Assembly: GCA_963575745.1 (NCBI GenBank)
Contig: CAUYUJ010014597.1
Location: 146,501 to 210,500, forward strand
DNA length: 64,000 nucleotides
From: Prorocentrum cordatum
Lineage: Eukaryota; Sar; Dinophyceae; Prorocentrales; Prorocentraceae
Direction of reading: 5' to 3'
Under the pieces are notes generated by a model. The model was given only the letters and a program-made list of their open reading frames with translations, was not told where the DNA came from and searched no databases. The translations under genes were made by a program, and so were the position numbers. This document shows positions 57,656 to 64,000 of this stretch, one piece after another. Within the stretch, counting starts at the first letter, position 1, and each line of letters starts with the position of its first letter.

Positions 57656-58345
57656 GACGCTTCGTGGCCCTCACACGCGTCCGCGCGCGCGCGATCGGGT
57701 GACCCGCGCGCGGGTGGGACGCCCGAAATCCGGTCGGTCACCGTTGAAGGTTCACTTCAGTTTTCAAGCCAACAGGGCGAATTTTCCATTGCGGACAACT
57801 AAAGGAGCTGTCAAAAATGGAGAAGCTGCCATCCTGACGTGGAAACTAGAAGTGAACCCTTAACGGCAACCAGCAGGAATTCGGGTCACACGCCCGCGCG
57901 TGTGTCACCCGATCGCCGTGTTGGTTTGGAAACTGAAGCGAACCCTTAACGGTGACCAGCCGGATTTCGGGTGACCCGCCCGCGCGTGGGTCGCCCGATC
58001 GCGCGCGCGTGCGGACGCGCGCGTAGGCAATTCTGTACGTCCACGAAGGCAAAATTGCCATGGTGGTCTGGACACTGCAGTGAACCCTTAACGGTGACCG
58101 ACCAGATTTCGGGTGACCCGCCCGCGCGTGGGTCACCCGATCGCGCGCGCGCGCGCGGACGCGCGCGTAGGGAATTCTGTATGTCCACGAAGGCAAAGTT
58201 GCCATGGTGGCCTGGAACTGCACTGAACCCTGAACGGTGACCGATTGGATTTTGAAGTTAACATGCGTCTCCGACATTTTCAAAAATATCAAAGTCGCCG
58301 TGTTGGCCTGGAAATTAAAGTGGTCCCTTAACGGGGATCGATTGG
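57656..58345. repeat. GTGACCC-hairpin satellite, with an inverted first unit
   Basis: Units of about 90-140 bp: GAACCCTTAACGGTGACC ... GATTTCGGGTGACCC ... CGCGCG ... GGGTCACCCGATCGCGCG ... TTGCCATG.TGG.CTGGAA. CGGGTGACCC and GGGTCACCCG form a 10-bp stem. The copy at 57690-57800 is in opposite orientation to the four or five copies after 57840. Recurs at 60240-60790. No gene. Confidence 0.75.
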
Positions 58346-58669
58346 ATTTGAAGTTAACATGCGTTTTTGTTTTCATATTATTTTCCCCAATCAGAGCTCG
58401 CCTCTGTAGGGGTCCTAGCGGATTCATATGATTACGTTAGCCGCCGATTTTCGCTGCACGCCCTGGCGCCCGGGTGCCCGGAGGTGCCCGGGGTGAGGTT
58501 GGCCGCAAATTTTCGCTGCACGCCCGGGTGCCCGGGGGGTCCCCGGGGGGCCCGGGGGTGACAAGGTAGGTGCCCGGGGGTGCCCGGGGTTCGCCCCATA
58601 ACCCTATATCCCAATAGCCCTACCTACACGACCACCCTTCGGGTGATAAGGAGGTTCGGGGGGGAGGAA
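58346..58669. repeat. GCCCGGGTGCCCGG repeat
   Basis: 58450-58600 has repeats of TTTTCGCTGCACGCCC and GGTGCCCGGGG. Flanks are unremarkable; no gene. Confidence 0.55.
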
Positions 58670-58920
58670 CCAACGTCTCACTCGATCGGTCTCATTACCG
58701 ATCTCACGATCGACCTAACTATCGGTCTCGCTCGATCGATATCGATCGATCGATATCACAATCGATATCACTCGATCTATTTCATTCGATCGATCTCACA
58801 AACGATCTGACTATCGATCTCATAATCGATATCACGGTCGCTCTAACGATCGATCTCACAATCGATCTCACATTCGGACTACCTATCAATCCCACTATCG
58901 ATATCACAATCAGTACCACA
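58670..58920. repeat. ATCGATCTCAC short tandem repeat
   Basis: Degenerate 12-14-bp words of CGATCTCACTAT and ATCGATATCAC. Confidence 0.75.
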
Positions 58921-59759
58921 ACCAAACTCATCATCATCATAATCAACATCATCGGCATCAACGTGATAGACATAATTATCATCAGCATCCTCGGGACATC
59001 ATCCTCATCATCATAAGCAACACCACCTCATCACCATCATCATCAACATCATCATCACCATCATTATCAGCACCATCGAGACACCATCATCGTCACCATC
59101 ACCATCATCATCATCGGGGCAGCATCGCCATCCCCATCGGAACACCATCATCATCATCACAATCTCAGCATCATCATCATGAACAACAACATCATCATCA
59201 TCATCACCATCGGGACACCATCATCACCATCATCATAAGCAGCATCATTATCATCAATCCCACAATCTTCGGAACACCATCATCATCGTCACCATCCTCA
59301 TCATTACCATCACCATCATAAACATCATCGGGGCACCGTCATCATCCACTGCATCAGCATTATCATCACCATCATTGGGCCAACATCATCAAAAACATCA
59401 TCATCACCTCATCAGCATCCTCGTCATCAACATCATCAACATCACCGGGACACCATCATCGCCATCAGCATCCGCATCATTACCACCATCATCATCGGGA
59501 CACCATCATCATCATCACCATCAACACCAACAGCATCATCATCAACCTCATCATCATCGGGACACCATCAGCAGCATCATTATCAGCATCATCCGCATCA
59601 AAGCATCTGATCAATATCAACACCATCAGGGTCACCAACATCATCATCATCATCATCGGGGCACCATCATCATCATCAACAACATCACCATCATAAACAT
59701 CATCGTCATCGGGGCACCGTCATTACCACCATCACCGTCATCATCATTAACATCGTCAA

Positions 59760-59801
<42 letters not shown>

Positions 59802-59802
59802 T

Positions 59803-59838
<36 letters not shown>

Positions 59839-59865
59839 GGGACACCATCGGGACACCGACGGGGC
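58921..59865. repeat. (CAT)n with GGGACACCATCAT interruptions
   Basis: Long CAT repeat punctuated by CATCGGGACACCATCATC and CATCGGGGCACCATC. The His/Ser/Met frames are by-products. Confidence 0.85.
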
Positions 59866-60239
59866 ACTGGCGGGACACCGGCGGCGCACCGCGCACCACT
59901 GGCCCCCGAGCGGGACACTGGCAGGACACCGCGGGGCACGGGTTGCCGGAAGGGAAACTTTGGTCCGGCCGCGCCTCAGCTACAGGAGAGTTATTTTTCG
60001 CCCGCCCACGCAGCTTCGCCTCGCCCGCACGCACGGCACGCACGAACACGAAACCGAAACCGATTTCCCGGTAGGGGGGCTCTCCGTTCCACTTCGATCT
60101 CACCCCCTCACCTCCGACAAGTCTATAGCCCTATAGCTCTATAGGCCTACGGCTCAATAGCCCTATATCCCCCTTGCCCTATAGCCCCGATTGTTTTTTT
60201 TTTCCGGTATCATGCAAATAAACAAGTCGCCTGCTGGCC
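59866..60239. other. Spacer, nothing recognised
   Basis: GCACACCG-type words, then CTATAGCCCTATAGCTCTATAG at 60125-60185. No gene. Confidence 0.35.
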
Positions 60240-60790
60240 TGGAAACTAAACTGAGCCCTCTACTGTGATCAACAGGATTTCGGGTGACCCGCCCGCGCGT
60301 GGCTCACCCGATCGCCCTCGCGCGCGGGCGCGCGCGTTGTGAGTTTTGGAATGTCCTCGAATCAAAAGTGGCCATGTTGGCCTGGAATCTGAAGTGCAGC
60401 CTTAACTGTGACCAGCGGTATCTCGGGTGACCCGCCCGCGCGTGGGTCACCCGATCGCGCGCGCGCGCGCGGACGCGCGCGTGGCTAATCCTGCAGTGCC
60501 CACAATGGAAAACTGGCCATGTTGGCCAGGAAACCAGAGTGAAACCTTCCACGGTGACAGATGCAAGCGTTTCCTGATATTTTCGAACGCAGAAGAGTTC
60601 CCATGTTGGCCTGGAGACTAAAGTGCGCCTCTAAAGGTGACCAGCGGGATGTCGGGCGACGCGCCCGCGCCTGGGCGCGCGCGCAGACGCACGCGCGGCG
60701 AGTTCTGTGTTATCAACAATGGAATAAGTCGCCATGATGACGTGAAAACCAAAGTGAACCCGTAACGGTGAACTTTGGAGAACTCTCCAC
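60240..60790. repeat. Second array of the GTGACCC-hairpin satellite
   Basis: Four to five more diverged units of the 57656-58345 family, all in the same orientation, with CGGGTGACCC ... GGGTCACCCG stems and (CG)n runs. Confidence 0.7.
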
Positions 60791-60836
60791 GCGCGCGGCG
60801 AGAGTAGTGTCAACCGTACAGCAAATACACAAGGCC

Positions 60837-60863
60837 AGATCTTCGAATTCTGCAGATGCATGC
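60837..60863. other. Polylinker-like cluster of six-base palindromes
   Basis: Six overlapping six-base restriction palindromes in 27 bp: AGATCT, TTCGAA, GAATTC, CTGCAG, ATGCAT, GCATGC. It looks like a cloning linker but may be chance. Confidence 0.4.
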
Positions 60864-60890
60864 TCGTGGTATGGCCTATAGCGGACGCGC

Positions 60891-62815
60891 GCAGGTTGTC
60901 GTAAGGGGCCATGCAAGATGGGCCAATAAGGAAAAGCCAGCCATCCTCAACGCAAGACGCAAAGCCAGTCAAGACTTAGAAAGCCAGCCTTGTGGGCGCA
61001 TAGATTTTTGTTCCAAGCGCGTGATGCTGGGGTTCTTTGGGGGGCTTTCTTGGGAAACTCTTGGGAACCCCTAGGGGAACTCTCGGGAACCTCTCTTCTC
61101 GGGGCCTTCGTCGTGGAGCTTTTCCCTGCGACGAGGAAGGGGGGGGAAAGGGCGGAGGACGGGGTCTACAAGCCAAGGATTGGGGCGAATGACCATCCGC
61201 GCACCCAGCTTAGCGAGGGGCAGTCGGGGTTCGATGCGTGCCCTCAGGAGCCTGTCCCACCTACCGATGCACCTGAGGAAGAGGAGGGGGAAGGAAGGAG
61301 GCGCAAAAAAAGTAGAGGCGGTCTGGGAGTGAGTCCAAACGAGCTCTGGCAAAGCATCAGGAGCCTCTGACACTTCCAGCCCCCCCCCCCGCAGTTTGTG
61401 CAAATGCGGGGCCAGCCCGAACTCTAACAGGCCTGCCTGGAGCACCTGCCAGGCTGCCGCGTGGCAATGCCCCGTCAGCAGGGAGGCTCCTCTCGGTGGC
61501 GCGCCGAGGGGGAAGGGCGCGGGACTTCTCGGAGACTGGCGGCGCTTGTCAGAGGCCCTCTGGCCCTTTGAAAAAACAAGCACCCGTCTTCGCAGAAGGC
61601 TTTCGAAACTTTCTCGGAAAGGCCGGACAACCCCCCTCTGCCTCGCCCCCTCTGCCTCGCCCCCTTGGGCGCGCCGGCGGTCCTCTGTCGAAGCGCTAGC
61701 CTGTGGAAGAGGAGGAGGAGCAGGAGGAGGAGGAGGAGGAGGAGGAGGGAGGGCCTGCCAGACCTCCGTCACCTCGGCCGTGGCGTCGTTCCCTCTTCTT
61801 CGTATCCCTGGGAACTCTTGGAGCTTTACCTCAAGAGCGATCAGACCGGTGCGAATACTGTCTCGATTCGGGGGGGATATGAAACTTGAACAGTTTATCG
61901 CACTTGAGCTTTTACGTACAGTCGGACTTGATTGGAGATGACACGCGAGAGGACACAAGACCCTTCCGAGGGCCACGTTGCCACAGAAATGCAGGAGGCA
62001 TGGGTCGCGAGACACAGGACACGAGGGTACCCTTGATCTGGCAGGGTCGACCTGATAATCCCGGCCGCTGTATCATACCTGAGCCGAACTGCTTTCCTCC
62101 CCGTCCCCTGGCGCTGGCCGGGGGCACCGACGGCTCCTCGCTGGCTACCAGACCCACCCGCAGCATCGAGCATCGAGCACCGAAAAGGAGGGACGAGCCA
62201 GCAGTAGGGGGAGGGCCAAGGAGGGACTGGCTCAATGGGGAACACATCACCGATAGATCGGCGATATGCACCCGATTATCGAATCCGCGCCTCCCTGGGC
62301 GGGTGGGGCTATGGGGCCCCTATCGGCTATCACGGGGCGATTGGGGGTCGATGCGTTACCCCGTGAGCCTGCCCCTCCTTGAAGATGACCCTGATCCGAG
62401 CGGCTCTTGGGCCATACATCGAGCCTCCAGCGGGAATTCGGAACGATCGTGGGACCTCCGGAACACCCTCGACGAGGCGCAACTGATGGAGACTACCCCG
62501 GGTTTCCTAAACTTCCGAGGCCTGTCGGAAACTTCCCCCTGGTTTTCGGGTCAAACCTTGGCTCTCCAGCGGCCGTTCGGGACGATCCCTGAAAGCCGCT
62601 GGAAACATGCGAGAACGCTCGAAAACCTCGAACCTCAAACTTAGAGGCCGCTGCCCCTGCGTTCGCTCCGATCCTATTTCGGCCCCGCCGATATGGCCAC
62701 CCTTTGGCGCCCCAGCCCTTGCAGCCGCCCGCACCAGCCCACGCGCCAGCGCCCTTCCCCTGCGTGCCCGCGGCCTTCGCGCTGGGCTGCTTCATCTGGC
62801 CCTGGGCCACGATGA
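60891..62815. other. Low-copy region, possible exons, none assigned
   Basis: Contains open frames on both strands (plus 61886-62644 with a TTG start; minus 62015-61071) that are neither obviously repetitive nor recognisable. A GGA run lies at about 61705-61755. Similar words (TCGATGCGT ... GAGCCTG.CCC) occur near 61230 and 62350, possibly a diverged duplication. I cannot support a gene model here. Confidence 0.3.
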
Positions 62816-62965
62816 ACGACCATGACGACGACGAAAACGACGACGACGACGACGAACGACCGCGACGACGACGACGAACGACCGCGACCTCGTCCTCGTC
62901 CTCGCCCTCCTCGTCTTCCTCGTCCTCCTCGTCCTCTTCGTCCTCATCCTCTTCCTCTGTACCGT
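62816..62965. repeat. GACGACGA and CTCGTCCTC microsatellites
   Basis: Two adjoining triplet-rich tracts. Frames over them are low complexity. Confidence 0.7.
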
Positions 62966-63208
62966 ATGGGACCCTTTGGTCGCTGTCACCTTGGATGCTT
63001 TGAAGGTCTTTCGCAGATCAGTTACGACCGCCACCTCACCCAGCATGTGCTAGGGGCCCTCTTAAAGCAGCCCCAGCTGCAGGTAGCCAACCCCAGAACC
63101 TGGGTGTCCTGCCGAGATCCAGTTCAAGCGGTCACCGTCACGCTCGAGCGCATCGAGTGGCAAATGAAAGATATGGAGGGGTTGGTGGACGACTGGGGAG
63201 TGGAGTAG
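62966..63208 (+). CDS. Possible C-terminal coding fragment
   Basis: A plus frame ending at TAG 63206-63208 reads ISYDRHLTQHVLGALLKQPQ, then VTVTLERIEWQMKDMEGLVD, helical and not repeat-derived. It could be a last exon of an unrecognised gene. The minus strand over 63046-62965 also reads protein-like (LGEVAVVTDLRKTFKASKVT), so strand is uncertain. Confidence 0.25.
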   Translation: MGPFGRCHLGCFEGLSQISYDRHLTQHVLGALLKQPQLQVANPRTWVSCRDPVQAVTVTLERIEWQMKDMEGLVDDWGVE

Positions 63209-63651
63209 GACGCTACCTTTTACTCGACAGCTTTCCTCTCCTTGCAAATTCAAGAAGCAGCTAGGAGGGCGTCGGAGAGCCCTCTACCTCCACGACAGAG
63301 ATCGTGCTTGGGATTCTGGTTTGTCTGGGAGGCCAGCCGTTGAGCTGCCATTTCAGAAACCCACCCTGTCCTGAACGGCACACGATCAGAATGCTCTAAG
63401 GGAATTGATGCGTGGCGCCCACTGGTGCAAGTGACAGATCCACTGTCACGACCAGTCGCTGCCTGATGTCCGTTTACATTGCAAGGCAGGGCACGGCACA
63501 ATCTGTCACCGTGCGTTTGCAAGGGAGGGCACGGGACCATTTTTTCACCGTGAAGTTTGTGTGCCACGCTCAATTAGCTTGGCGAAGAGATATCTCGTGC
63601 GATGACGCGATGAATCTGGCAAGGATTCGGAGCAGCACCAGACAGACGTAC

Positions 63652-63898
63652 AGGTAGTAATGTACTTGGAGTCGTTCTTGCCTCGCAGGTAAGCGCACGC
63701 TGGGTCGCCAGTGGCTTTCTCACGGCCCACCCGCGTGACGAAACGCTTGATGGCGTTCTTGCCATTGCGCTCCAAGATTGCCGCGATGGCGCGATAGTCG
63801 ACGCCCATGTCCAGCTTGTCCGCTCCGCGGAAGCCATGACCAAGCACTTTAACGACGCGCGTCTGCAGCATAGTCTCCAGGAACACGACTGCGCCGTC
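63652..63898 (-). CDS. Probable internal exon of an unknown minus-strand gene
   Basis: Minus-strand segment starting GACGGCGCAGTCG directly after a CTTCGTGCACAG acceptor preceded by a pyrimidine-rich stretch, and ending at ACCT before a GTACGT donor. In between it reads DGAVVFLETMLQTRVVKVLG, VDYRAIAAILERNGKNAIKR and FVTRVGREKATGDPACAYLR without repeats or stops. The two splice signals on either side of a good frame make an internal exon of about 247 bp likely. The rest of the gene would lie beyond 64000 and below 63600. No family is recognised. Confidence 0.45.
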
Positions 63899-64000
63899 CT
63901 GTGCACGAAGGCAATGCCAGAGGGCGTGACGAGAGGCAAGAGAAGACGGTAACAGGCAGACGAAGGAGAACGCAGCACAGTGCGTCCGCATGTCGATGTG

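Noticed and set aside
1-64000. tRNA, rRNA, riboswitch or CRISPR features
   Set aside because: No cloverleaf, rRNA core or spaced direct-repeat array was recognised by eye; a tRNAscan/Infernal run would settle it.

Overview
The window looks like GC-rich dinoflagellate nuclear DNA. Evidence for this is the very high repeat density, a DIRS-type tyrosine-recombinase retrotransposon, a dinoflagellate-style DDE transposase and OTU-like protein, a likely GA-AG intron, pyrimidine-rich tracts ahead of most plus-strand genes (as expected for spliced-leader acceptors), and one degenerate spliced-leader-like word near 42964. I cannot name the species. No rRNA, tRNA, CRISPR array or bacterial-style operon was seen.

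Layout. 1-750: triplet repeats and a scrap of satellite. 751-15925: one large DIRS/PAT-like retrotransposon with split direct repeats A1 ... B1-A2-B2, a gag-like ORF1, a 1529-codon Pol (methyltransferase-like, RT and RNase H domains), a Cys-rich ORF3 and a tyrosine recombinase. All ORFs except Pol carry apparent frameshifts. 15926-37280: an accessory and satellite desert with two minus-strand genes that I cannot name (17500-18697; 21159-24744), a possible third (31695-32495), and many minisatellites, higher-order satellites and a foldback structure.

37283-57357: a 20-kb element bounded by terminal inverted repeats and inserted in an 89-bp minisatellite. The array phase resumes exactly after it, so the insertion and a probable 2-bp target duplication can be worked out from the sequence alone. 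All its genes lie on the plus strand: several unknown proteins, an OTU-like protein with an intron, a DDE-type transposase, and an endonuclease/exonuclease/phosphatase-fold protein. Coding and non-coding parts are peppered with about 45 copies of a short GC-rich hairpin (stem, AGCA loop, stem). The stem sequences vary with compensating changes, all copies point the same way, and I see no copy outside the element. The element together with its hairpins is the strongest candidate for an undescribed system here.

57358-64000: the interrupted minisatellite continues, followed by hairpin-bearing satellites, CAT repeats, a polylinker-like word at 60837-60863, and a plausible minus-strand internal exon at the right edge.

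How the parts work together. The DIRS element would replicate through RT and insert by its recombinase, but the likely nucleophile Tyr reads Cys, so this copy is probably dead. The 20-kb element would be moved by its DDE transposase acting on the inverted repeats and on the subterminal palindromes next to them. The roles of the remaining cargo proteins are unknown.
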